From: CAVVFX01 sp963747535
Lineage (GTDB): Bacteria; Acidobacteriota; Terriglobia; Bryobacterales; Bryobacteraceae
Direction of reading: 5' to 3'
Assembly (NCBI GenBank): GCA_963747535.1
Contig: CAVVFX010000006.1
Coordinates: 1,116,001-1,180,000 of the forward strand
Length of the DNA stretch: 64,000 nucleotides
Under the pieces are notes generated by a model. That model was not told the DNA's origin, ran no database searches, and saw nothing but the letters and a program-made list of their open reading frames with translations. Positions 8,496 to 15,938 of the stretch are shown here, piece by piece. The translations under genes and the position numbers were made by a program. Numbering within the stretch: position 1 is the stretch's first letter; each line of letters begins with the position of its first letter.

Positions 8496-8511
8496 ATTCG
8501 AATTTTCGAAT
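8496..8511. promoter_or_regulatory. Candidate ArsR-type operator upstream of the Ehr-type operon
   Basis: ATTCGAA (8496-8502), TT, TTCGAAT (8505-8511) is a perfect 7-2-7 inverted repeat. It also fits the spacing ATTC-N8-GAAT known for some ArsR repressors. It lies between the operon start (8482) and the divergent gene at 8683. The only ArsR gene in the window is the last gene of this operon, so autoregulation is the simplest model (inference). Confidence 0.6.
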
Positions 8512-8599
8512 CTGCGCGTAAAGTCGCTGGCTTAAATGCACCACCCTTGGTGAAAATCGCGCTGGCTTAGTTGTCGAGTAATAGTCATTGAATCAATAA

Positions 8600-8628
8600 T
8601 TTACAGATTGGCATGCGGTTTGCATTAT
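8600..8628 (+). promoter_or_regulatory. Candidate sigma-70-like promoter for the small secreted protein
   Basis: TTTACA at 8600-8605 and CATTAT at 8623-8628 are separated by 17 nt. The gene starts at 8683 with AGGAGG at 8671-8676. Placement and spacing fit a housekeeping promoter, but the boxes are short and imperfect. Confidence 0.4.
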
Positions 8629-8682
8629 GCAGGGCAAGCCGCTCATCAAGGCGGCCTTTGATAAAGGATTAGGAGGACGCAT

Positions 8683-8994
8683 ATGAAATCGAAATTACTT
8701 GCTCTCGTGCTTCTGGCGGGTGGGACGATGTTTGCCGGCCCGCGTGTGTTTGTCGGCGTCGGCGTTGGCGGCGGGTATGTGGTCGCTCCGCCGATGCCTG
8801 CACCGGTGGTCAGCACCTATGTGCCGCCCGCTCCCGGACCCGGCTTCGCCTTTGTCGCCGGTTATCACTACCCGGTCGGAGTTGGGTACGCCTGGCGTCC
8901 GGGTTACTGGGCGCCTCGTCCGTACGCGGGCGCTTACTGGGTCGGACCGCGCTATTACGGTGGACGCTACTACCGTGGCTACTGGCGCCGGTAA
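8683..8994 (+). CDS. Small secreted Gly/Tyr/Pro-rich protein with WxxGYW motif
   Basis: 103 residues. The ATG at 8683 has an ideal Shine-Dalgarno AGGAGG 6 nt upstream. Residues 1-18 form a signal peptide (M-K-S-K then a hydrophobic run). The mature part is Gly/Val-rich, then Pro-rich, then aromatic: W-R-P-G-Y-W-A-P-R-P-Y, ending in Tyr, Gly and Arg residues with a W-R-R tail. This resembles small proteins with WxxGxW/YxW repeats that are exported and of unknown function. It reads divergently from the Ehr-type operon. No enzymatic motif is present; a surface or matrix role is only a guess. Confidence 0.75.
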   Translation: MKSKLLALVLLAGGTMFAGPRVFVGVGVGGGYVVAPPMPAPVVSTYVPPAPGPGFAFVAGYHYPVGVGYAWRPGYWAPRPYAGAYWVGPRYYGGRYYRGYWRR

Positions 8995-9012
8995 CGAGGG
9001 TTGAGGAGTTCG

Positions 9013-9047
9013 GAGGGCCGCGGTGACTCATTGGGTCCTGCGGCCTC
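9013..9047. terminator. Stem-loop after the small secreted protein gene
   Basis: GAGGGCCGC (9013-9021) pairs with GCGGCCTC (9040-9047) apart from one bulged G, 19 nt downstream of the stop at 8994. No T-run follows, so it is a weak terminator candidate. Confidence 0.3.
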
Positions 9048-9115
9048 GGATAGCAGAGCTACCGTCCGTCGCACTTCATTCCATTGAAACATTGGCTTTG
9101 CTATCCTGACGAGCA

Positions 9116-12100
9116 ATGAGATTCACATGGTGTGTGCCATTTGTACTCTTTGCTGCCCTGCCGGTACTGGCTCAATTCGACAATGCCGAAGTGCTGGGGA
9201 CGGTGCGCGACGCATCCAACCGGTCCGTTCCGAAGGCTACTATTACCCTGGCCAACCAGAACACCGGCATCGAAGCCAAAACCACGACTGACGAAAACGG
9301 CAACTACGATTTCACCAACGTGAAGGTTGGTCAATACACGGTCTCGGTGGAGGCCGCGGGGTTCTCCAAGGTCTCGACCCCGAATGTCGATGTCACCGTG
9401 AATGCCCGGCAGCGCGTCGATTTGACGCTGCAGGTAGGCGCCGTCACCCAGTCCATTGAGGTCCAAGGGGCGGCTTCGGTCCTCGAAACCGATTCCAGCG
9501 AGAAAGGCCAGGTGGTGAATTCACAGGCGATCGTCGAACTGCCCCTCAACGGCCGCAATTATTCCGACCTCGCGCTGCTGGCCACCAACGTGCATCGCTC
9601 GCCCATGTCCGTGCTGTTCGCAGCCAATGGGACTCCTCGCGAGGGGGCCTTCAATGTAAACGGCATGCGCAGCACTTATAACAATTTCATGTTGGACGGC
9701 GTGGACAACAATCCCGATTCCACCAGCAACCAGGGCTATTCAAACCAGGTGGTGCAGCCATCGCCGGATGCCATTGCCGAATTCAAACTCGTGACAAGCA
9801 ATTACAGCGCCGAGTACGGGCGCGTAGGGGGCGCGGTAGTGAACGCCACTATGCGGTCAGGAGGCAACCAGTTTCATGGCACGGCGTACGAGTTCCTGCG
9901 CAATACCGATCTGAACGCGGTCGGATTTCTCTTCACCAACGCGGTTTTCCAGAAGCCGACCTTGCAGCGCAACCAGTTCGGGGCGACCATCGGCGGTCCG
10001 TTTATCAAAAACAAACTCTTCTTCTTCGCCGATTACGAAGGTTTACGTCAGTTGACTCGCTTTCTCAATTTCGACTCGATTCCGGACGTGGCCGATCGGA
10101 GCGGCACTCTGCCGGTGAGCGTGGTCGATCCTCGTACTGGCACGGTGTATCCGGCTAACACCAAAATTCCCGTGTCAGTCATCACTCCTTTCGCCCAGAC
10201 GGTGCTCAACGCGCTCCCTGCGCCTAACGGTGCGGGCCGCTCCAGCAACTATGAGGCGCTGCTGCTGGTACGGGATTACGCGGATAAGTACGACGCCAAG
10301 CTGGATTATCAAATCAACGATAAGATGACCTCGTTCTTGCGCTTCAGCCAGCGCAAGGACTTGCAGTATTACCAACCGGACATTCCGGGACCCTCTGGCG
10401 GCAATGGCAACGGCTTCATCCACGCCATCACGCAGAACGCGTCCGCCGGTTATACCTGGACGATTTCTTCGAATTCAGTTCTCGAAGCGCGCATGGGATT
10501 CAATCACGTGGTTGCGGGCAAGGTCCCTCCGGACATCGGCGGTCCCAACATGGACCAACTCTACGGCATTCCTGGTTTGCCGACGTCACCCAACCTGGTA
10601 GGCGGACTCAACTCGCAGGCCATCACTGGCTTCTCCCAACTGGGGCGCCAGACCAGCAATCCGCAGTTCCAGAATCCTACTTCTTTCGACCCGAAACTGA
10701 ACTACTCGTGGAACAAAGGGCGGCACGCCCTGAAGTTCGGTTACGAGTTCCAGGTGATCCGTACGGAGATTCTGGATACCAATCCACTGTACGGCGAGGA
10801 TATTTATTCGGGTAACTTCAGTAAGCCCACGTGCGCCCAACTGGGACAACCTGCCACCTGCACGGTCGCCAGCGATTCGACCAGTTACAACCTCGCGGAC
10901 TTCTACTTCGGAACGCCTAGCAGCATTCAACTTGGCAGCAATGCGGTGATCAATCTGCGCCAGCACATTAATGCCCTCTATGTTCAGGACGACTTTCGTG
11001 TGAACCAGAAGCTCACGCTCAACATCGGGTTGCGTTGGGAGTTTGCTACGCCGCTTTATGAACGCAGCAATAATTACTCTAATTTCGACCCGACCACCGA
11101 CACGATGGTGATGGCTAAGCCAGGCAGTCTTTTCGATCGCAGCCTGGTACATCCGGACTACAAGGACTTCGGCCCGCGGATCGGATTCGCTTATAACATC
11201 GATCCTAAGACGGTGATGCGCTCGGGTTACGGAATCAGTTACGATTTCTTCAACCGGGTGGGCAGCGCGCAGGAGGGAATTAACGCTCCCCAGGCGCTGT
11301 TCGGCGTGCTCAACCAATCTATCCCGGCGGGCGGTCCAATCCCGGCCGACTTCCTGAATACCCAGAACAGTTTCACCACTGGGATCGCGAACCCCGCGAG
11401 CTTCAATCCGCTGGTGTCAAACGTCGTCTACACGCCGCCGAACTCGCGTTGGCCTTATGTTGAATCGTGGTTCTTCTCGCTGCAGCGGGAGATCTTCAAG
11501 AACACCGTGGTTGAGCTGGGATATAGCGGGAACCACAGTTCACGGCTGCCGATCATAGCGGATTACAACCAGGCCTACCCGAATCTCCCTGGACAAACGC
11601 TGGGGGTGGCCGCGCGGCGGCCGATTCCAACCTACGGCCCGATCACCTGGCTCGACCCCGCGGGTGTCGAAGTTTATAATGGCTTTTCCGTGCGCCTGGA
11701 GCATCACTTCAGCCACGGCCTGTACTTACTGAACTCATTCACCTGGTCGAAAGCGATGGGAGATTCCGAGCAGGCTCTCAAGTATTTCGCCAGCTACTAC
11801 CAGGCGAATCCACAGAATATCCATGATCTTTCGGCAGAGCGCGGCCCGTCGAGTTTCGATGTCAAGCTGCTCAACGTAACCACCGTGGTCTATGAGGTTC
11901 CGTTCGGCAAGGGCCGCCAGTTCGGCTCGACCTGGAACCCGGTCCTCGACGCCGTTCTCGGCGGATGGGAGATGAACACGATCAACACCGCCAATACCGG
12001 CAATCCCATCGATATATCTTACGGCCCGTCGGCCGCCAACGATGTTACGGGTTTGAGTAACGACTACCGCGGCGAGGCGATTCTGCGGCCCAATGTATCC

Positions 12101-12433
12101 GGTAGTTCGGTCGGCAGCCAGAGCCTGGGAGCGCTGGTGAATAATTACTTTGCCGGTTATACCTTCACTACGCCTCCTGCGTCCGCGCCGTTTGGCAACG
12201 TAGGCCGCAATTCATTCCGCGCGCCGGGCCTGGAGAACTGGGACTTATCGGTCAATAAGAGGTTCCGCATCCGCGAGGGGATCGCACTTCAGTTCCGGTC
12301 GGAATTCTTCAACGTTTTGAATAAAACGAACCTTGGGATACCCGGTACCATCAGTACCAGTTCGGCTTTTGGGCAGATCAGGACTACTTATCCGCCCCGG
12401 CAGGTTCAGTTTGCTTTGAAGCTGATGTTCTAA
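9116..12433 (+). CDS. TonB-dependent receptor, Oar-like, with N-terminal carboxypeptidase-regulatory domain
   Basis: 1105 residues. Residues 1-20 are a signal peptide ending A-L-A-Q-type. Residues 25-110 are a carboxypeptidase-regulatory-like beta-sandwich (V-L-G-T-V-R-D-A-S-N-R-S-V-P-K-A, later G-N-Y-D-F-T-N-V-K-V-G-Q-Y). A plug domain follows, with the V-E-L-P-L-N-G-R-N-Y motif. A long outer-membrane barrel has many alternating aromatic strands and ends F-A-L-K-L-M-F, the usual aromatic C-terminus. Acidobacterial genomes carry many such Oar/OmpA-related receptors, thought to import large oligomers. No SusD partner is adjacent, so the substrate cannot be assigned. It converges with the marR gene. 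Confidence 0.9.
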   Translation: MRFTWCVPFVLFAALPVLAQFDNAEVLGTVRDASNRSVPKATITLANQNTGIEAKTTTDENGNYDFTNVKVGQYTVSVEAAGFSKVSTPNVDVTVNARQRVDLTLQVGAVTQSIEVQGAASVLETDSSEKGQVVNSQAIVELPLNGRNYSDLALLATNVHRSPMSVLFAANGTPREGAFNVNGMRSTYNNFMLDGVDNNPDSTSNQGYSNQVVQPSPDAIAEFKLVTSNYSAEYGRVGGAVVNATMRSGGNQFHGTAYEFLRNTDLNAVGFLFTNAVFQKPTLQRNQFGATIGGPFIKNKLFFFADYEGLRQLTRFLNFDSIPDVADRSGTLPVSVVDPRTGTVYPANTKIPVSVITPFAQTVLNALPAPNGAGRSSNYEALLLVRDYADKYDAKLDYQINDKMTSFLRFSQRKDLQYYQPDIPGPSGGNGNGFIHAITQNASAGYTWTISSNSVLEARMGFNHVVAGKVPPDIGGPNMDQLYGIPGLPTSPNLVGGLNSQAITGFSQLGRQTSNPQFQNPTSFDPKLNYSWNKGRHALKFGYEFQVIRTEILDTNPLYGEDIYSGNFSKPTCAQLGQPATCTVASDSTSYNLADFYFGTPSSIQLGSNAVINLRQHINALYVQDDFRVNQKLTLNIGLRWEFATPLYERSNNYSNFDPTTDTMVMAKPGSLFDRSLVHPDYKDFGPRIGFAYNIDPKTVMRSGYGISYDFFNRVGSAQEGINAPQALFGVLNQSIPAGGPIPADFLNTQNSFTTGIANPASFNPLVSNVVYTPPNSRWPYVESWFFSLQREIFKNTVVELGYSGNHSSRLPIIADYNQAYPNLPGQTLGVAARRPIPTYGPITWLDPAGVEVYNGFSVRLEHHFSHGLYLLNSFTWSKAMGDSEQALKYFASYYQANPQNIHDLSAERGPSSFDVKLLNVTTVVYEVPFGKGRQFGSTWNPVLDAVLGGWEMNTINTANTGNPIDISYGPSAANDVTGLSNDYRGEAILRPNVSGSSVGSQSLGALVNNYFAGYTFTTPPASAPFGNVGRNSFRAPGLENWDLSVNKRFRIREGIALQFRSEFFNVLNKTNLGIPGTISTSSAFGQIRTTYPPRQVQFALKLMF

Positions 12434-12463
12434 CGTGAGCGCGCCCCCCCGCTCGTTTCACGT
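12433..12463. terminator. Hairpin between convergent TonB receptor and marR genes
   Basis: GAGCG (12437-12441) and CGCTC (12450-12454) flank a C-run, and outer ACGTGA and TTTCACGT arms extend the stem with a bulge. It lies exactly in the 24-nt gap between the two convergent stops, which fits a bidirectional terminator, although no T-run is present. Confidence 0.35.
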
Positions 12464-12910
12464 GCGCGGACCTTCCCGGCGAATCGTGTTTACGTGCGAA
12501 AAAAAGTTCACCACTGACTTCAGTTCCGCCTCGGGCATCTCCGAAAGAGATGCCTCGAACTGCTGGTTGATCCCGGCGTAGAGCGCGTGGATCTTTTCGA
12601 GCTTTTTGGGATTGACCCGGACCAGCACGCTCCGGCGGTCGTTGGGATTGGGCTCACGCTTGACAAAGCCCGCCTTTTCGAGACGGTCGAGCATGACGGT
12701 GACACCTCCGCTAGTCAGTCCAGTACACTCCGCGAGCGTACCCGGGGTGACGGAACCCAGGAGTTCCAGGAGATTGATGCACTGCATATCCGTCAGGTGA
12801 AGGCCGACACGCTCCGCCACCTTCTGGTTAAAAATGATCGTGCCGGCGATAAAGCGGCGAATCTGGCGGACAAGCTCCGCGTGTAGGGCTATACGATTGG
12901 CGGTTGACAT
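12458..12910 (-). CDS. MarR-family transcriptional regulator
   Basis: 150 residues with the MarR winged-helix order. N-terminal dimer helix; then D-M-Q-C-I-N-L-L-E-L-L-G; T-P-G-T-L-A-E-C-T-G-L-T-S-G-G-V-T-V-M-L-D-R-L as the helix-turn-helix; wing D-R-R-S-V-L-V-R-V; and a C-terminal helix for dimerisation. It is divergent from the methyltransferase gene at 12991. The 80-nt gap holds a 13-3-13 palindrome (12926-12954), so it most likely represses itself and the methyltransferase (inference from layout). The ligand is unknown; MarR proteins usually sense small aromatic compounds. Confidence 0.9.
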   Translation of the reverse strand: MSTANRIALHAELVRQIRRFIAGTIIFNQKVAERVGLHLTDMQCINLLELLGSVTPGTLAECTGLTSGGVTVMLDRLEKAGFVKREPNPNDRRSVLVRVNPKKLEKIHALYAGINQQFEASLSEMPEAELKSVVNFFSHVNTIRREGPRT

Positions 12911-12925
12911 GGTCTCGCAGTGATG

Positions 12926-12954
12926 CTTATTCTGTAAGTATCTTACTGAATAAG
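12926..12954. promoter_or_regulatory. MarR operator palindrome in the divergent promoter
   Basis: CTTATTCTGTAAG (12926-12938) and CTTACTGAATAAG (12942-12954), separated by TAT, are complementary at 12 of 13 positions. The site lies between the divergent ATGs of marR (12910) and the methyltransferase (12991). A TTGACA box at 12904-12909 would place its -10 region inside the palindrome. Confidence 0.8.
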
Positions 12955-12990
12955 ATGAATACTCAATAAGAAATCGAGGGCGTTTCCATT

Positions 12991-13656
12991 ATGACAGTTG
13001 CGGCGCAAAAAGCATACAGGGGAATGGGCATGGAAGGCTCCGTGGCCCGTTGGTACGACAAGACGACACGCAAGGACTTCCAGGAACACCGCAGACTGGC
13101 GGAGCGTTTACGGGCCTGTCTGCCGGACGGCGGCGACGTGCTGGAAATCGCGCCGGGGCCGGGTTTCGTAGCGATTGAGGTGGCGCGGGCCGGGGAGTTT
13201 CGCGTGACCGGCCTCGATATCAGCAAGACTTTTGTCGAGATTGCGCGGAAGAACGCGGCAGAGGCCGGGGTGCGGGTGGAGTTCCGCCAGGGCAATGCGT
13301 CGGAGATGCCGTTTGACGGGAACAGTTTTGATCTGGTGGTCTGCAGGGCAGCGTTTAAGAACTTTTCCGAACCCGAACGGGCGGTGAGAGAAATGCACCG
13401 GGTGCTGCGTCCGGGCGGGACGGGTGTGATTATCGATCTCAGGCGAGATGCGTCGATGGCCGAGATTCGGAAGTACGTCAACGGTTTGGAAATCAGCACC
13501 TGGAACCGGTGGTTCATGGTGTTGACATTCCGCTTCATGCTGCTGAAGCGAGCGTACACGAAGCAGCAGTTGGAGAAGATGGTGGAGGGCGCGGGGTTTC
13601 GGAGAAGTGAAACGCGCATGACCGAGGTGGGGATGGAGGCTTGGTTCTGGAAGTAG
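12991..13656 (+). CDS. Class I SAM-dependent methyltransferase (UbiE-like)
   Basis: 221 residues. The SAM-binding motif I is V-L-E-I-A-P-G-P-G-F-V-A (residues 47-58), motif II has L-D-I-S-K-T-F-V, and D-L-V-V-C-R-A-A-F-K-N-F is the post-I region, followed by M-H-R-V-L-R-P-G-G. This is the Methyltransf_11/UbiE pattern, one Rossmann domain with a C-terminal lid. The substrate is not evident. It is paired with the divergent marR gene, so expression is probably induced by a small molecule sensed by MarR. A detoxifying or secondary-metabolite methylation role would fit, but this is inference. Confidence 0.85.
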   Translation: MTVAAQKAYRGMGMEGSVARWYDKTTRKDFQEHRRLAERLRACLPDGGDVLEIAPGPGFVAIEVARAGEFRVTGLDISKTFVEIARKNAAEAGVRVEFRQGNASEMPFDGNSFDLVVCRAAFKNFSEPERAVREMHRVLRPGGTGVIIDLRRDASMAEIRKYVNGLEISTWNRWFMVLTFRFMLLKRAYTKQQLEKMVEGAGFRRSETRMTEVGMEAWFWK

Positions 13657-13903
13657 AAGGAGACTTGCGGCATGGCCCCTGTGCAGACGGATACCCTAGA
13701 TGGCTGCGGCGCAGCCGGCTCTGAGGGTGCGCCCATAGGCCCTAACTTAAGGTGCGTAGCCTCTCCTCCAGGAATCAGGAGTGAGGAGCGAGTTGAATTA
13801 ATAGCCCGAGTTATCGCAGCATCCGTGACACAGACATCGGTACCTGGACGGTCGTTTTTTGCGAAACGAAGCCAATCTGCCTGGTGATGGTCAGGGGACC
13901 GGG

Positions 13904-14550
13904 TGGCGAAACGAAGCCAATCCGGGAAGAGCCCGGACTGGCTGATTACCTTTTTGACGAAACGAAAGCCTTGACCGCCATGGCGCGGTGACCCCAGGAA
14001 ATGAAAACTGGACCGAACATAGCTTGCGTGGATTGTACGGACGTAAAAGAGAAAAGGCAAGGGCCGCACGGATGAACACAGATGAACGCAGATAAGTCCA
14101 GGACTTGAGGTGACTTGCCAACCTTCTCGCACCGGCGTTGCGCGATATTTTCGGAAGGAGCCAGTTTTGGCTGAGTTACGAACAGGCATCGGATGGCGAA
14201 ACGAACCCAATCCGAGGAGGCCCGGACTGACTCACTGCGTTTTTGCGAAACGAAAGTCTTGACCGCCAAAGCACGGTCACCCCAGGAAATGAAAATTGGG
14301 GCCGAACACAGCTTGCGCGAGTTGTACGGACGTAGAAGAGAAAAGCCGAGGGCCGCAGGGATGAACACAGATGAACGCAGATAAGTCCAAGATTTGAGGT
14401 GATTTGCCACCCTTCTCGCACGGCGTTGCGCGATATTTTCGGAAGAAGCCAATTTGATTCAATTGACAGTGAGGCACTGAGTGGGGAAACGAAGCCAGCC
14501 CGAGGGAGCCCGGACTGGCTTGTAACATTTTTTTTACGAAACGAAGCCAA
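13904..14550. repeat. Tandem ~290-bp imperfect repeat (two full units and a partial third)
   Basis: The string beginning GGCGAAACGAA recurs at about 13904, 14194 and 14482, spacing 290 and 288 nt. Units share an internal hairpin (for example CCAATCCGGG at 13917 pairing with CCCGGACTGG), the block CCCCAGGAAATGAAAA, the block GATGAACACAGATGAACGCA, and GTTGCGCGATATTTTCGGAA. The sub-motif GCGAAACGAAGCCAAT also occurs outside the units at about 13861 and 14537. The frames open on both strands here are repeat artefacts. The flanking parts 13657-13903 and 14551-15028 hold no gene that I can support. Confidence 0.8.
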
Positions 14551-15028
14551 TTTGGATTGCCTGGTTCCCTGTTCCAAAAATTTCAATTATCAAAGACCTT
14601 TTGCCACCACGACGGCGATCGCGATCCCGCGGGCTCATTCCGTCGACGGCGCACACATCCAATACCTAATTCCACTTTTATCATGCGGTCAGGCGAATTC
14701 GGCTAGGGATGCCTCCAACTGCCGGTCGGGCCTGGAGTTATTGTGGTGTAACTCTAGTGAATCCACCACGTCGCCGCTGCCGCGGCGCCCACCAGGGCGG
14801 ATGAAAATGGGCGCGACTTGACAGGGTTCAGAGGATGGGAATAGATCCCCTCCGAATCAAGAGCCCGTTGTCCGTTGGTGTTTTTAGAAGCCCGTGCGTG
14901 AACCTGGTCAGGGCACGCTTACTGGAACCAGCAACTGTTGTCGCCGCTGTGGCGGGATGAACACGAGTAGTAATGAAGACCTGTTCCAAAACTCGGCTCT
15001 CCAGCCGGAAGTGCTAGGATCAATTCGT

Positions 15029-15259
15029 ATGGAACTGGCGATTCAGGTACAAGTGGAGCAATTGCCAGAGGGCGTCTTCCTGGCGACTTCAGACGAAATT
15101 CCGGGGCTTGTCGCTCAGGGCAGGACGGTCGCGGAAACGCTGGAGATTGCGCGTGATGTAGCGAGGAAGCTCATCGAAGCACGTCGTGAACGGGACGAAG
15201 TTCCCAGCTTGCCCACCACCGGCGAACGGCGGGATTACACGATTGTGGTTGCTGCCTGA
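15029..15259 (+). CDS. hicB: HicB-family antitoxin
   Basis: 76 residues from the ATG at 15029; an upstream in-frame extension to 14894 has no family similarity. The sequence I-Q-V-Q-V-E-Q-L-P-E-G-V-F-L-A-T-S-D-E-I-P-G-L-V and then A-E-T-L-E-I-A-R-D-V-A is the partial RNase-H-like HicB fold. There is no C-terminal DNA-binding domain, so it is the short HicB form. It lies directly before hicA (TGA followed by ATG), in the order antitoxin then toxin. HicB neutralises HicA by covering its active site. Confidence 0.85.
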   Translation: MELAIQVQVEQLPEGVFLATSDEIPGLVAQGRTVAETLEIARDVARKLIEARRERDEVPSLPTTGERRDYTIVVAA

Positions 15260-15820
15260 ATGGGCCGACTGGCGGGATTCCGCTACCGGGAGATTCGTCG
15301 AAAGCTGAAAGCTTGCGGGTTCGAGTTCGACCGTCAGGCGGCAGGTAGCCACGAGATCTGGTTCAATTCCACGACGAAGCGATATACGACGATACCGAAC
15401 CATCCTGGCGACATGCCAGAAGGAACTCTCCGCGCTATCCTGAAGCAGGAAAGGAAGTCACTTTTCACACCCTGGACGATTCAGTTAAGTCCAGACACTC
15501 ATCGAGGCACCGACCGGCTACTGAATCACACGGTAAACCCGAAGCTTGGACGATTTCGCAATGGCCACGCTCTCTCCGCCCTCCGAGACCGCCGACGCGT
15601 AATTCACATCGTCCATCGCTGGTATCCGCCATTCCGCAGAGGTTTGCCCCGTATGCATCCCCGAAAGGTCCTTATCCGCCCCCGTCTCCACAGTGAAGAT
15701 GCTGCCCGTTCGCCTATTCGGTACGAATTCCGGGCCACGGGACAGGAAGGTGGCGTTTCCGGTAACTGGCAAGTGCAAATAGATTATCGGTTCGGATGTT
15801 ACCCACCTGGCGTTAATTGA
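15260..15820 (+). CDS. hicA: HicA-family mRNA interferase toxin, C-terminus replaced
   Basis: Residues 1-62 are a typical HicA: R-E-I-R-R-K-L-K-A-C-G-F-E-F, then the catalytic-histidine motif A-G-S-H-E-I-W-F, and I-P-N-H-P-G-D-M-P-E-G-T-L-R-A-I-L-K-Q. HicA proteins normally end about ten residues later (A-G-I-x-V-E-E-F). Here that end is absent and the frame runs on for 120 residues of unrelated sequence to 15820. A short A-G-K-E-V string is visible in another frame just after K-Q, suggesting an indel. Loss of the native end, by indel or rearrangement around 15445-15500, is likely. Whether the toxin is still active is uncertain. Confidence 0.7.
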   Translation: MGRLAGFRYREIRRKLKACGFEFDRQAAGSHEIWFNSTTKRYTTIPNHPGDMPEGTLRAILKQERKSLFTPWTIQLSPDTHRGTDRLLNHTVNPKLGRFRNGHALSALRDRRRVIHIVHRWYPPFRRGLPRMHPRKVLIRPRLHSEDAARSPIRYEFRATGQEGGVSGNWQVQIDYRFGCYPPGVN

Positions 15821-15826
15821 CCTCAA
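15518..15826 (-). pseudogene. Possible C-terminal remnant of a secreted or beta-propeller protein
   Basis: An open minus frame of about 102 codons ends G-G-E-S-V-A-I-A-K-S-S-K-L-R-V-Y-R-V-I-Q. This ending resembles the last blade of a propeller-type protein. No start, upstream part or neighbour supports a full gene, and the frame is antisense to the hicA run-on. It could be a fragment brought in by the rearrangement that damaged hicA, or chance. Confidence 0.2.
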
Positions 15827-15938
15827 ACCAGCCGTCTGGCGGGTTTAAGTTCGCTTATGGATTGGTGCCTCGAAACACAAGAAACGATATCTACCCAATT
15901 TGCCTCACGAGACGAATCCCGTGCTAGCGTGAGATTGA

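Noticed and set aside
12963..14210. Long minus-strand open frame of 415 codons
   Set aside because: It runs over the methyltransferase gene in antisense and then through the tandem repeats; its sequence is repetitive low-complexity with no family pattern. The repeats, not coding, explain it.
13904..14550. Possible CRISPR array
   Set aside because: The repeat unit is about 290 bp and only two and a part copies exist; there are no short regular spacers or cas genes.
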